Origin: CAYMKL01 sp964390805
GTDB taxonomy: Bacteria > Chloroflexota > Anaerolineae > VGOG01
Length of the DNA stretch: 64,000 bases
Assembly: GCA_964390805.1 (NCBI GenBank)
Contig: CAYMKL010000023.1
Location: 1-64,000, forward strand
Direction of reading: 5' to 3'
The translations under genes were made by a program, and so were the position numbers. Position 1 is the stretch's first letter; each line of letters opens with the position of its first letter. Below are positions 54,248 through 62,421 of the stretch, piece by piece. The notes beneath the pieces were generated by a model that made no database searches, was not told where the DNA came from, and worked only from the letters and a program-made list of their open reading frames with translations.

Positions 54248-55093
54248 TCAGGTGACTCGCTCATCACCTCGCCACAGTGGTGGTTGCCGGCCGTCAATGT
54301 CGGTGAAGTCATACTCTCGTGCCAACTGCCGCGTATGCAGAATGTGCCCTGTCTTGGCCATCACATCGGAGTCCGACGCCAGAGCGATCACCGCCCGACC
54401 AATGAGTTCCACGGATTCCATTGCCTTCAGGTCTTCGGGGGTGGGGTTCATCCGTTCTGTGTGCATCCAACCCGGCGAGAGGGCCACGACCGCGATGTCA
54501 TAACCATGCTTACGCAGATCGTGGGCCATGGCTGAACTCATGCGATTGATGGCGGTCTTGGCGGTGTAGTAGAACACACTGTAGCGGTCAGAATACTCGT
54601 CCCCTACATCAAATGTGGTGTTGACGATGAGCCCCCGGCGCTGCGACATCATCAGGGGAAGCGCGAAATGAGTGGTAACCATGTGTGACCTCACTCCCAC
54701 CATCCACATCTTGTCAAATCGTGAAATGGGCTGCTCCCAGAAGGGTGCATCGAAGGATGGGGTGCTGATATAGTTCTCGTAGCCGCCCCACGCGTTATTG
54801 ACCAGGATGTCGAGCTGGCCTTGCTGCCACTTGACGCGCTCGAACAGCCATTCGATATCTGTGTCCACCGCGTGGTCACACTGCACGGGGACACAAACGC
54901 CGCCACGCGCAGTGACCGCCTCAGCCGTTTCGTAGATGGTGCCGGGCAGGTTGTCCGGCGTTGATCGGCCTTGTGTGCTGCGACCGGTCACATAGACCGT
55001 AGCTCCCGCCTCCCCAAGCACCAGGGCAATGCCTCGTCCTGCACCGCGGCTGGCTCCGGTGACCACGGCGATCTTGCCTTTCAGCGGTTGCAT
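54248..55093 (-). CDS. Short-chain dehydrogenase/reductase
   Basis: 281 residues. The nucleotide loop is TGASRGAGRG near residue 13, the N of NNAWGG is present and the Tyr-x3-Lys is in FYYTAK near 180. The C-terminal half (SPGWMHTERMNPTPED) matches DHRS1-like SDRs. Uses NAD(P)H; substrate unknown. Confidence 0.85.
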   Translation of the reverse strand: MQPLKGKIAVVTGASRGAGRGIALVLGEAGATVYVTGRSTQGRSTPDNLPGTIYETAEAVTARGGVCVPVQCDHAVDTDIEWLFERVKWQQGQLDILVNNAWGGYENYISTPSFDAPFWEQPISRFDKMWMVGVRSHMVTTHFALPLMMSQRRGLIVNTTFDVGDEYSDRYSVFYYTAKTAINRMSSAMAHDLRKHGYDIAVVALSPGWMHTERMNPTPEDLKAMESVELIGRAVIALASDSDVMAKTGHILHTRQLAREYDFTDIDGRQPPLWRGDERVT

Positions 55094-55125
55094 GATTCAC
55101 CTCCGTCATGGACAGCTCAGGGGAT

Positions 55126-56121
55126 TCACACGTCTTTCAAGACCCGCATATCTGCCTTTGAGTAGTATCTGAATGCCCTTTGGCCGTACATGTCATTGAG
55201 CTTGGCTGCATAGCTCTGCAGCGCTCTCAGTGCGGGCACGCCGCCGGCATTGTCGTCAAAGGACAGCTTCATGAACCACCCGCCTTTCCTCAACGATCCC
55301 GTCGGCGTCAGCCACCCGTCTTCCACCAATGGGACGTGCTCACAGTGCGCGCCGTGTTCCCCCAGAGCCTTGAAATAGTTCTTCACCATCGAATAGCCCG
55401 TGTGTATCTTTTGCGCCAGGTAGGTCTCACTGTCTATCGTCAGGTGTGGGCCACCCTCCTCCTGGCGCTCGCCGAACCGCCCGAATGTCCACAGGATCTT
55501 GAGTAGATGCAGCCGTTGTTTCTTGAGCGCCGTCTGCCGGGCGTGTGAGATGCCGTCTGCCGATCCCACTGTCGCTAGAAGCCGGTGCAGGGCTTCAAGC
55601 GCTGTCGTCTGTTCCTTGGAGAAAGGCAGGTCGTCGGGGAAGTTCACGATCCGGGGTCTGGCAGAGACTTTGGTCATCTCCACGATGTCTTCCGGGGCGA
55701 GGGAAGCGCGTATCGCGTCCAGGTGCTTCCGGTGGTCAAAAGCTTCCATGAAGGAAAGGTAGTCCGCTTCTGGTACAGGATCATCCGATTGGGCGATGCG
55801 TTTCTCCCTGTCGTCGGCCCATGTGAAGTATCGCTGAACATCTTCACACGGGTATGCTGAACAACGGGCGCAGGATTCGATACCGTTGAATACCGCGCAT
55901 TTTCGTACAGTGCAGCCATGCTTGAAATACCGAATCGGGTTTTCCTCGATGGGCGCCGGGCAGCCGTCGCAGCAGAGAAGTTTCTCAGGGCTCAGTCGGA
56001 AGCCGTGGTACTTATGCCACCCGTCGCTGCACCGCTGCCTATCCTCGTTGGTGAGAAGGTTGCTCTTGTAAGATGGGCAGCGGCCACAGTTGATCCCGCA
56101 TGGAGCAAATAGGTCTTTCAT
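55126..56121 (-). CDS. DUF3795 protein 5 with unrecognised C-terminal domain
   Basis: 331 residues from ATG 56121 (GGAGGGTG ahead). The first 120 are a DUF3795 domain (LFAPCGINCGRCPSYKSN, LLCCDGCPAPI, CTVRKCAVFNGIESCARC). The other 200 residues hold no family that I recognise; they contain RQTALKKQRLHLLKILWTFG and end RYYSKADMRVLKDV. A long C-terminal extension is unusual for the family. Confidence 0.75.
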   Translation of the reverse strand: MKDLFAPCGINCGRCPSYKSNLLTNEDRQRCSDGWHKYHGFRLSPEKLLCCDGCPAPIEENPIRYFKHGCTVRKCAVFNGIESCARCSAYPCEDVQRYFTWADDREKRIAQSDDPVPEADYLSFMEAFDHRKHLDAIRASLAPEDIVEMTKVSARPRIVNFPDDLPFSKEQTTALEALHRLLATVGSADGISHARQTALKKQRLHLLKILWTFGRFGERQEEGGPHLTIDSETYLAQKIHTGYSMVKNYFKALGEHGAHCEHVPLVEDGWLTPTGSLRKGGWFMKLSFDDNAGGVPALRALQSYAAKLNDMYGQRAFRYYSKADMRVLKDV

Positions 56122-56215
56122 TTCACACCCTCCTAATGGTCGTGTTTGTTTAGGGACGCTTTCCCTCCATTGCCATTCTTCCCAAAGCTCAATGAGCGCC
56201 TCTTTCTCTTTGGGA

Positions 56216-56257
56216 GACATTGGTAGCGTCTACAGTGACGATTCTTACGGCATCAGA
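56216..56257 (-). pseudogene. Fragment of a GNAT gene start
   Basis: 14 codons read SDAVRIVTVDATNV, almost the same as the start of the GNAT at 49337 (TDAVRIITVDATNV). Nothing else of that gene is nearby. A small relic from recombination. Confidence 0.6.
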
Positions 56258-56292
56258 TAGGACTATATCCCTTTTTCCTCAAAATCTGTGAC

Positions 56293-56321
56293 TTGACAAT
56301 CGCAGTACTATGTTGTATAAT
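56293..56321 (+). promoter_or_regulatory. Consensus sigma-70 promoter
   Basis: TTGACA (56293-56298), a 17-nt spacer and TATAAT (56316-56321), both hexamers perfect. It drives the regulator-like gene at 56407. Confidence 0.88.
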
Positions 56322-56333
56322 TGGGTTGCTTGG

Positions 56334-56369
56334 TACCAATGTACCAGAGTACCAAATTACCAGGGTAAC
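56334..56369 (+). promoter_or_regulatory. Operator-like iterons, four TACCANNN units
   Basis: TACCAATG, TACCAGAG, TACCAAAT and TACCAGGG follow each other with an exact 8-bp period (56334-56365), then a broken TAACG. They start about 6 nt after the expected transcription start, so a bound protein would block transcription. Confidence 0.7.
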
Positions 56370-56406
56370 GCAATTCCCACAAGTAGACTGATATCGGAGG
56401 CAAAAG

Positions 56407-56703
56407 ATGGCCAAAGCAAAAACCAAATCAACCCCGGAAGCGTCCAAAATCACCGTCGAGCGCGTTCAAACCGGCGTTCGGATTGAGAAGAGGATGCTAA
56501 AAGTCCTGAAAGCGCTGGCAGAGTATTGGGACATGTCTTTGGGCGATCTGCTTGAGGGCATTGTCCTGCACGCCTTTGAAGGCAAGAGTGCGTTCAATGA
56601 GGATGCCTTGCAACGCATTGAGACCCTGAAACAGATCTACAACATGGATTTCGATGCACGTGCAAGTCATCATCTTACTGAACAAACATCACACCAGGAT
56701 TAG
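56407..56703 (+). CDS. Small CopG-like or ribbon-helix-helix-type protein
   Basis: 98 residues. ITVERVQTGVRIEKRMLKVL reads as a beta-strand then helix, followed by EYWDMSLGDLLEGIVLHAFE. This fits a RHH-like fold with an acidic C-terminal part. A consensus promoter and the iterons in its leader point to autoregulation. It is followed after 12 nt by a VOC gene. Confidence 0.65.
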   Translation: MAKAKTKSTPEASKITVERVQTGVRIEKRMLKVLKALAEYWDMSLGDLLEGIVLHAFEGKSAFNEDALQRIETLKQIYNMDFDARASHHLTEQTSHQD

Positions 56704-56715
56704 GGAGGACACAAT

Positions 56716-57093
56716 ATGTCACTTTCCAAACCGAAACACATTGCCGTCGTCAGTCTATGGGCCGAAGATGTAGCGACCGCTGCACACTTCTACCGGGATG
56801 TTATCGGGTTGCGATTCGTGCCGCATCATTCACATCATAGTGGACGGCCACACTTTGACTTAAACGGCACCTATTTGACCATCCTCAAAGGGAGGCCCGT
56901 TTCTGCTCAAGACGCGGAGCCGTCTCATTTTCCACTGGTTGCATTCACCGTAGATGATCTGGGATCTGCTATTGAACGCCTCCAAGCACACCATGTCGAA
57001 CTGCTTGGGGGTGTTAGTGAGGGAGAAGATTCGCGCTGGGTCATGTTTCACGATCCAGCCGGCAATCTGATTGAGCTGGTTCAATTCAAGTAG
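56716..57093 (+). CDS. VOC-family (glyoxalase/bleomycin-resistance) protein
   Basis: 125 residues with two beta-alpha-beta modules. The first holds AAHFYRDVIGLRFVPHH, the second ends WVMFHDPAGNLIELVQFK with His and Glu ligands. Family members bind a metal and modify, or sequester, a small molecule. It is the middle gene of a regulator-VOC-MFS set. Resistance function is inferred. Confidence 0.8.
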   Translation: MSLSKPKHIAVVSLWAEDVATAAHFYRDVIGLRFVPHHSHHSGRPHFDLNGTYLTILKGRPVSAQDAEPSHFPLVAFTVDDLGSAIERLQAHHVELLGGVSEGEDSRWVMFHDPAGNLIELVQFK

Positions 57094-57195
57094 GTCATGG
57101 CAGCGCCAACAGATCCGTGATTCAGGCAAAAGGCTTTGCGAGTGGGGTGGCCCGTGAGCCGCCCCACTTTCTATTTCTATAGAGAGAGGGTAACT

Positions 57196-58533
57196 ATGAC
57201 ACACAACACTGTATCTCGCGGTATGCGCGTTTTCATCATCGTTTGGCTGGGACAACTTGTCTCGCTCGTCGGCTCTGGCCTGACCAGTTTCGCGCTGGGC
57301 CTATGGGTGTACCAGCACACTGGTTCCGTCACTCAGTTCGCCTTCATCGGTTTGTTCACGGTGCTACCGAGCGTCGTCCTGTCACCACTGGCTGGGGCAT
57401 TGGTGGATCGCTGGGACCGACGCAGGGTGATGATCCTCAGCGACGCCGGAGCAGGTCTCTGCACGCTGATTATGGCGTTCTTGTTCCTCACCAACCGGAT
57501 TGAGGTTTGGCAGGTTTATCTGGCGGCAGGGGCCAGTGCAGCCTTTGGTACCTTTCAGTGGCCGGCCTATTCGGCTGCGACGACGCTACTGGTTCCCAAG
57601 AAGCATCTCGGTCGTGCCAACGGCATGGTGCAGTTTGGTCAGGCGGCCGCGGAAATCCTTGCTCCGGCTCTGGCGGGTGTCCTGGTTCTGACTATCGGGG
57701 TTCAGGGGATACTACTGATTGATTTTGTCACCTTCTTTTTTGCTGTGACCACTTTGCTGTTCGTCCGCTTTCCTAGACCTGAAACCCCCACTGCCGATCA
57801 GACGAGAAGAGGTTCGCTGTGGCGTGAAGCTTCCTATGGGTGGCGGTTCATAACAGCACGACCTGGCTTGTTGGGCCTGTTGGTTTTCTTCGCCGTCGTC
57901 AGGTTTTTGTGGGGCATGGTTGGAGCGTTGATCGCGCCGATGATTCTGGGTTTCACCTCCGCCGATGTGCTTGGCGTCATCATATCCGTCGCCGGTGGTG
58001 GCATGCTGGTAGGCAGCCTGGTGATGAGCGCCTGGGGTGGCCCAAAGCGCCGCATTGACGGCGTGCTACGCTTCGAATTGCTGAGCGGGCTGTGTTTTCT
58101 GCTCATTGGACTGAGACCTTCGGCCTGGCTTGTTGCCCTGGGCGCGTTCGGTGCGCATTTGACGATAGCCATCATCTACGGATCGAACCAGGCCATCTGG
58201 CAGAGCAAAGCCCCGCCGAATGTACAAGGGAGGGTCTTCGCAACGCAGCAGATGATCGCCAAGTCCACCACACCACTGGCCTACCTCGTCGCCGGGCCGA
58301 TAGCCGACAAGTTGTTCGAGCCATTGCTCGCTTCTGATGGCCCGTTGGTCCGCGGCATCGGCCACATCATCGGCGTCGGTCCGGGGCGTGGCATAGGTCT
58401 GCTCTTCTTCGTAATGGGCGTCCTCAAGGTAGCAGCCAGTCTTGGTGGCTATCTGTACCCGCGCATACGGCTGGTGGAAGATGAGCTGCCAGATGTGATT
58501 GCCGATGAACCGAATACGCGGCATCAGCAGTGA
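57196..58533 (+). CDS. MFS exporter
   Basis: 445 residues from ATG 57196 (GAGAGAGGG ahead). Twelve hydrophobic segments; LAGALVDRWDRRRVMILSD is the loop-2/3 motif. AAEILAPALAGVLV and the STTPLAYLVAGPIADKLFEP region match the macrolide-efflux/EntS-like MFS subgroup. It faces the BtrH-like gene tail to tail (26-nt gap). Likely an efflux pump. Confidence 0.85.
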   Translation: MTHNTVSRGMRVFIIVWLGQLVSLVGSGLTSFALGLWVYQHTGSVTQFAFIGLFTVLPSVVLSPLAGALVDRWDRRRVMILSDAGAGLCTLIMAFLFLTNRIEVWQVYLAAGASAAFGTFQWPAYSAATTLLVPKKHLGRANGMVQFGQAAAEILAPALAGVLVLTIGVQGILLIDFVTFFFAVTTLLFVRFPRPETPTADQTRRGSLWREASYGWRFITARPGLLGLLVFFAVVRFLWGMVGALIAPMILGFTSADVLGVIISVAGGGMLVGSLVMSAWGGPKRRIDGVLRFELLSGLCFLLIGLRPSAWLVALGAFGAHLTIAIIYGSNQAIWQSKAPPNVQGRVFATQQMIAKSTTPLAYLVAGPIADKLFEPLLASDGPLVRGIGHIIGVGPGRGIGLLFFVMGVLKVAASLGGYLYPRIRLVEDELPDVIADEPNTRHQQ

Positions 58534-58558
58534 CGATCTTGACGTTGCTGTTCATCTG

Positions 58559-59701
58559 TCAGCCCCTCAACAAGGCACGTTCGATATGCTCGGCGGCCTC
58601 AACGTCCTTGTCTCGGGCCTGGAGGATGATGGGAACTATCTGGCGGCGGATGGCGGGCTCGGCCAGCTTCTGGACGTGGTCATCTTCAAAACCGATGCCT
58701 CCCACGAGACCCCAGATCTGCCACATCAAATCATGCTCGGCCTTGTAGCACTCGGCCGCTGCCAGCAGGTCTTGCGCCATATCGGACTCGTGCTCCACGA
58801 TTTGCTTCAAGAACTGCGCCGCGTACCACCGCCCTTCGGCCACCGTCCCCACGGCGTCGTTGTGGACCATGTGGCGCTCGCGCAGTATGTCCATGTCATC
58901 GGTGGGAAACTCGTCGTCGAGTAGCAGGTGATCGGCCCAGGCAGCGTAGGCCGCAAGGCCGTTGTGGCGGTCGCCAAACGTCACGGGCGTGTGCACCACC
59001 TTCAGCGCCCACTCCAGGGCCTTGCGGTGGATCTCCCTCAGCGGCGGCCGTTCTCGCTTCTGGCCGACGATGATGGGACTCTCGGTATCCTTGAACCAGT
59101 CCCGCTTGCGGAAGTAACCCGACGGCTCGAACTCGACGCCGACATTGAAGTCAGGAAAGACCTGGAAGAAGCTCCAGCCCATGAGGACGTCGCCGTACTC
59201 GTCGTAGCCGGTGATGATGCAGCACACGGGCGGGCCAACGACACCGAAGCCCAGCACCGGGCGGCCGTGGTCGCGGATGCTTTCGAAAATGCGCTGGCGA
59301 AAGATCGCCTCGTTGTCCCGTCCCTCCTCCTTGAGGATGAACTCGTACTCGTAGCCGACGGCCTCAAACGCCCGGTCAAACGGTGCAGCCGGGTCGTCGG
59401 ACATGTATATGATCTCAGGATTGTCCATGTGCCAGCCCGGTTTCCACGAAAGTCGGAAGGCCGCACCGCATGTGCCCAAAAGGTAGATGTAGAGGTTGTT
59501 TTCCCGCCAGGTCGAGCCCTCCATCTCAACGGTGCTGTAACCGTAGTCCTCACCCATATACTCCAGACACGCGCTCAGGCAGGATGGAAACGGGCAGCCC
59601 TCTACATCTCTGCCCTCTTCCAGCACCCCAAAGCCCACGCGCCGCACGCCTTCGAGCACGACACGGGCGGGTTCAGCGGTTGACTTGCCTTGGTCTGTCA
59701 T
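58559..59701 (-). CDS. BtrH-like protein 2, altered catalytic His
   Basis: 380 residues. PFPSCLSACLEYMGEDYGYS near residue 40 aligns with the Cys motif of the 53253 protein, and the segment TGYDEYGDVLMGW with its GYDDTGYYF. The His found five residues before the GYD in 53253 is replaced here by Cys (VCCIITGYDE), so the enzyme may be inactive or use another residue. The second half holds ERHMVHNDAVGTVAEGRWYA. It opens an operon-like minus-strand run. Confidence 0.68.
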   Translation of the reverse strand: MTDQGKSTAEPARVVLEGVRRVGFGVLEEGRDVEGCPFPSCLSACLEYMGEDYGYSTVEMEGSTWRENNLYIYLLGTCGAAFRLSWKPGWHMDNPEIIYMSDDPAAPFDRAFEAVGYEYEFILKEEGRDNEAIFRQRIFESIRDHGRPVLGFGVVGPPVCCIITGYDEYGDVLMGWSFFQVFPDFNVGVEFEPSGYFRKRDWFKDTESPIIVGQKRERPPLREIHRKALEWALKVVHTPVTFGDRHNGLAAYAAWADHLLLDDEFPTDDMDILRERHMVHNDAVGTVAEGRWYAAQFLKQIVEHESDMAQDLLAAAECYKAEHDLMWQIWGLVGGIGFEDDHVQKLAEPAIRRQIVPIILQARDKDVEAAEHIERALLRG

Positions 59702-59731
59702 CTTTCTCTCCCTCCATCTTGCTCTGATCGG

Positions 59732-60799
59732 TCAGCCTCTTTGCTCGACGCTCTCGAAAACCTCGGCCGCCTTCTGCATCCTGGCGATGATGTCCACCCC
59801 GAAGGGACAGCGTTCCATGCAGTCGCCGCACTCAAAACACTCTGAGGCTTTGACCTGAAGGGCGGCATAGGCCGCCAATATCTCTTCCTTTTCGTCGTTG
59901 TCTTCTTCCAGCGCCCACTGTGCCCAGAACTCCAGACTCATCACCTGAGCGATGTCTATGTCTACAGGGCAGGGAAGGCAATGGTTGCAGTAGGTACACC
60001 ATCCTTCCAGATAGCGATGAACGTCGGGCTGGGCCGGGCTGTAGTCCTTCTCCTCGTCGGTGGCTTCCCGGTAGTGCAGTGCTGCTCGAAGCTCTTCGAA
60101 GTTCTTGACGCCAGGCACCGTCGTGGAGACCGGCAGTGACAGGACGTAGTGGAGGCACTGGGCCGGCGTGATACCCGATGGCTTGCCATCGGCAACAAAC
60201 AACGAGCCGCCCCGGTAGGGCTTCATCGCCACCAGGCCCACATCCTGATCTGCGCAGGCCTGGCACACCGCAAGCTCTGGCTCGACGATGTGCGAGGTCA
60301 AGTTGAGCGGGAACATGAGGACGTCAATCAATCCACTGTTGACGGCTTTGAGCGCCATTGGTGGACGGTGCGTGCTCATGCCGATGGCCCTGATGCGTCC
60401 CTGCTCCTGGTAACGCCGTAAGTGCTCCAGTGACTCCTTCACCCACTCGTTCCACTTTCTCTCCGTGTCAACCATCGTGAGCATGGCGACCTCGGCATAG
60501 TCGTTGCCCACACAGGAAAGTATGTTGGCGAAGGTACGCTGGCAATAGTCCACGTCATAGCGAGGTCCGCCTCCCCAATGGGCAGCCAGGACGAGCTTGT
60601 CCCGATAGGGCCTGAGTACAGGGCCAAAAAGGTCCCAATAGTCAGGTCCGATGTGAAGCAGATCAACGTAATTGACGCCGGCTTCCACGGCAGTACGTAG
60701 AACCACATCCATCGTATCCTTCTGCTGCTCCAGATGCTCAGTGCCTAATCCGATGACACCGACATCCAGGCCGGTTCTTCCTAGCTTGCGGTATTCCAT
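59732..60799 (-). CDS. Aldo/keto reductase with two [4Fe-4S] cluster motifs
   Basis: 355 residues from ATG 60799 (AGGAGG 9 nt ahead; ATG 60805, overlapping the GNAT stop, is the alternative). MEYRKLGRTGLDVGVIGLG begins the barrel. The tail has CTYCNHCLPC and CFECGDCMERCPFGVDI, two ferredoxin-type Cys sets. The usual AKR Tyr in the DTA-Y segment is VDLLHIGPDYWD here, so the tetrad is atypical. Electron transfer to or from a ferredoxin is likely. Confidence 0.85.
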   Translation of the reverse strand: MEYRKLGRTGLDVGVIGLGTEHLEQQKDTMDVVLRTAVEAGVNYVDLLHIGPDYWDLFGPVLRPYRDKLVLAAHWGGGPRYDVDYCQRTFANILSCVGNDYAEVAMLTMVDTERKWNEWVKESLEHLRRYQEQGRIRAIGMSTHRPPMALKAVNSGLIDVLMFPLNLTSHIVEPELAVCQACADQDVGLVAMKPYRGGSLFVADGKPSGITPAQCLHYVLSLPVSTTVPGVKNFEELRAALHYREATDEEKDYSPAQPDVHRYLEGWCTYCNHCLPCPVDIDIAQVMSLEFWAQWALEEDNDEKEEILAAYAALQVKASECFECGDCMERCPFGVDIIARMQKAAEVFESVEQRG

Positions 60800-60801
60800 A
60801 A

Positions 60802-61278
60802 TCATCTGCCTCCTCTGGGACCTCGAGCGAGGATGTGCTTTTCAAAGAGGATTCCGCCTCGGCCGTCTGTCCCGACCTCGACAAAGCCCACCTTCTTGTA
60901 GAAATGGCGCGTGCGCCGGTTCCAGGCTGGCGTACCCAGCGTCCACTTCTTGCCCAGGGGATACTCTTCCGACAGGAACTCCATGGCCTGGCTGCCCACG
61001 CCTTGATTCTGGTGGTCGGGATCAACGAAGAAACGCCCCAGTTCGTATTCGCGGGGTCGCTTGCGAAAGACGATGAGGCCGCCGACGATCTCATCGCTGA
61101 CCAATATCTTGTAATAGTCGCCGATGCGCATCATCTTCTTCTGCCATTGCTCAGAACTGTAGCCGGGAGGGCCGCCCAATCCAGGGGCGCCACAGTGTAT
61201 ATCGCTGTGGAACGCGCGCTCGGAGACACGAGCCAACGTGAGGGCGTCCTTTGGTCTGGCCTTCTCGAATCGAACCAT
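60802..61278 (-). CDS. GNAT acetyltransferase
   Basis: 158 residues from ATG 61278 (alternative ATG 61287). LGRFFVDPDHQNQGVGSQAMEFL contains the acetyl-CoA loop, and FYKKVGFVEVGTD is the C-terminal strand. It lies between SDR and AKR genes with no gap, so it is part of that operon. Confidence 0.8.
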   Translation of the reverse strand: MVRFEKARPKDALTLARVSERAFHSDIHCGAPGLGGPPGYSSEQWQKKMMRIGDYYKILVSDEIVGGLIVFRKRPREYELGRFFVDPDHQNQGVGSQAMEFLSEEYPLGKKWTLGTPAWNRRTRHFYKKVGFVEVGTDGRGGILFEKHILARGPRGGR

Positions 61279-61279
61279 A

Positions 61280-62074
61280 TCAGAACTCATGCACATCGGC
61301 TATGGATCTCCCACCATCCACAACGATACACTGGCCGTTGATGTACGAGGCGTCGTCGCTGAGCAAGAACAGGGCCACGTTGGCGATCTCCTCGACTGTA
61401 CACACCCTTTGTTGCGGATAGGTCTTGGCGATGCGCCCGATCCAGGCCTCGATTTCGTCCGGGGTGCGCTCGCCTTCGGAGTTCGCGATCCGAACGAAGC
61501 CGGGACAGATGGCGTTGGCTCGGATGTGCGGGGCAAAGTCAATGGCCAGCGTCCGCGTCAGGGCATTGATCGCCGCCTTCGTCACCGAGTAGACGCTGAA
61601 GTTCTTGATCACCCGGAAGGCCGCCCCAGACGAGATGTTGACGATGGCTCCCCCGCCGCTCTGTAGCATCAGCGGGATGGCGTACTTCGCAAACCGGAAG
61701 TAGCCGTTCAGGTTCACCTCGATGGTGTGGTTCCAGTCTTCTTCCGAGATCTCCACCACGTTCCTGGCGATGTCGCCCTCGTAGGTGGCGGCACAGTTGA
61801 CGAGGTAGTGCAAGGCGCCAAACTCGCGCCTGGTGACCTCAATGGCCCGCACGACCTCATCCGTTTCCGATACGTCGGTCCGCACAAACAGCGCTGTGCC
61901 GCTGTCCTCCCGGATCCGGTCGGCCGTTCTCTGGCCCATTCTCTCCTCGATATCAACGACCACCACCTTCGCCCCCTGGGAAGCCATCTTGAAGGCGATG
62001 GCGCTGCCGATGGAGGGCCCGCCGGCCTTGTAACCCAGGGCGGCCCCGGTGACCAGGGCAATCTTGTCGTGCAT
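61280..62074 (-). CDS. Short-chain dehydrogenase/reductase
   Basis: 264 residues from ATG 62074; GTG 62092, overlapping the upstream stop, is an alternative. The loop is TGAALGYKAGGPSIG (a longer variant of TGxxxGxG), NCAATYEGDI follows, and the catalytic Tyr-x3-Lys is YSVTKAA with Ser in NISSG. The C-terminal INGQCIVVDGGRSI is typical for classical SDRs. Confidence 0.82.
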   Translation of the reverse strand: MHDKIALVTGAALGYKAGGPSIGSAIAFKMASQGAKVVVVDIEERMGQRTADRIREDSGTALFVRTDVSETDEVVRAIEVTRREFGALHYLVNCAATYEGDIARNVVEISEEDWNHTIEVNLNGYFRFAKYAIPLMLQSGGGAIVNISSGAAFRVIKNFSVYSVTKAAINALTRTLAIDFAPHIRANAICPGFVRIANSEGERTPDEIEAWIGRIAKTYPQQRVCTVEEIANVALFLLSDDASYINGQCIVVDGGRSIADVHEF

Positions 62075-62088
62075 CTTCACTTTCGTTC

Positions 62089-62406
62089 TCACTCCATCCT
62101 CTCCACTTTGAAGATAACGGGCCGGAACCAATCCGTGCAGCCGGTGATCGTGGCACCGTGCTGCTTGATCCAGGGTGGGTCACCGCCGACTGCAATGATC
62201 GTGATGGCCTCCCGGATGTCCGCCCAGGCCCAGGGACAGAAGCCTTCTGGCATCTTGAAAGGGTCTTCCAACACGAACTCCTGACCGTCGCTGAACTGTT
62301 CGCAGGCCCCGTAGCCTTCATCCACGTCCAGGTACTCGTCGGCCAGCTCTCGGTTGAGCGTTCTCTTGAGGATGGTGATCCTGCATTTGGGCATATCGTA
62401 TGGCAT
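62089..62406 (-). CDS. TIGR04076-family small protein
   Basis: 105 residues. KCRITILKRTLNRELADEYL, CEQFSDGQEFVLE, PEGFCPWAWADIREAITIIA, TDWFRPVIFKVER are the family blocks, with conserved Cys in three. The family has no proven function and is found near AKRs and radical SAM genes in anaerobes. It is next to the SDR gene. Confidence 0.8.
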   Translation of the reverse strand: MPYDMPKCRITILKRTLNRELADEYLDVDEGYGACEQFSDGQEFVLEDPFKMPEGFCPWAWADIREAITIIAVGGDPPWIKQHGATITGCTDWFRPVIFKVERME

Positions 62407-62421
62407 CTGAGCCTCCCTAAT

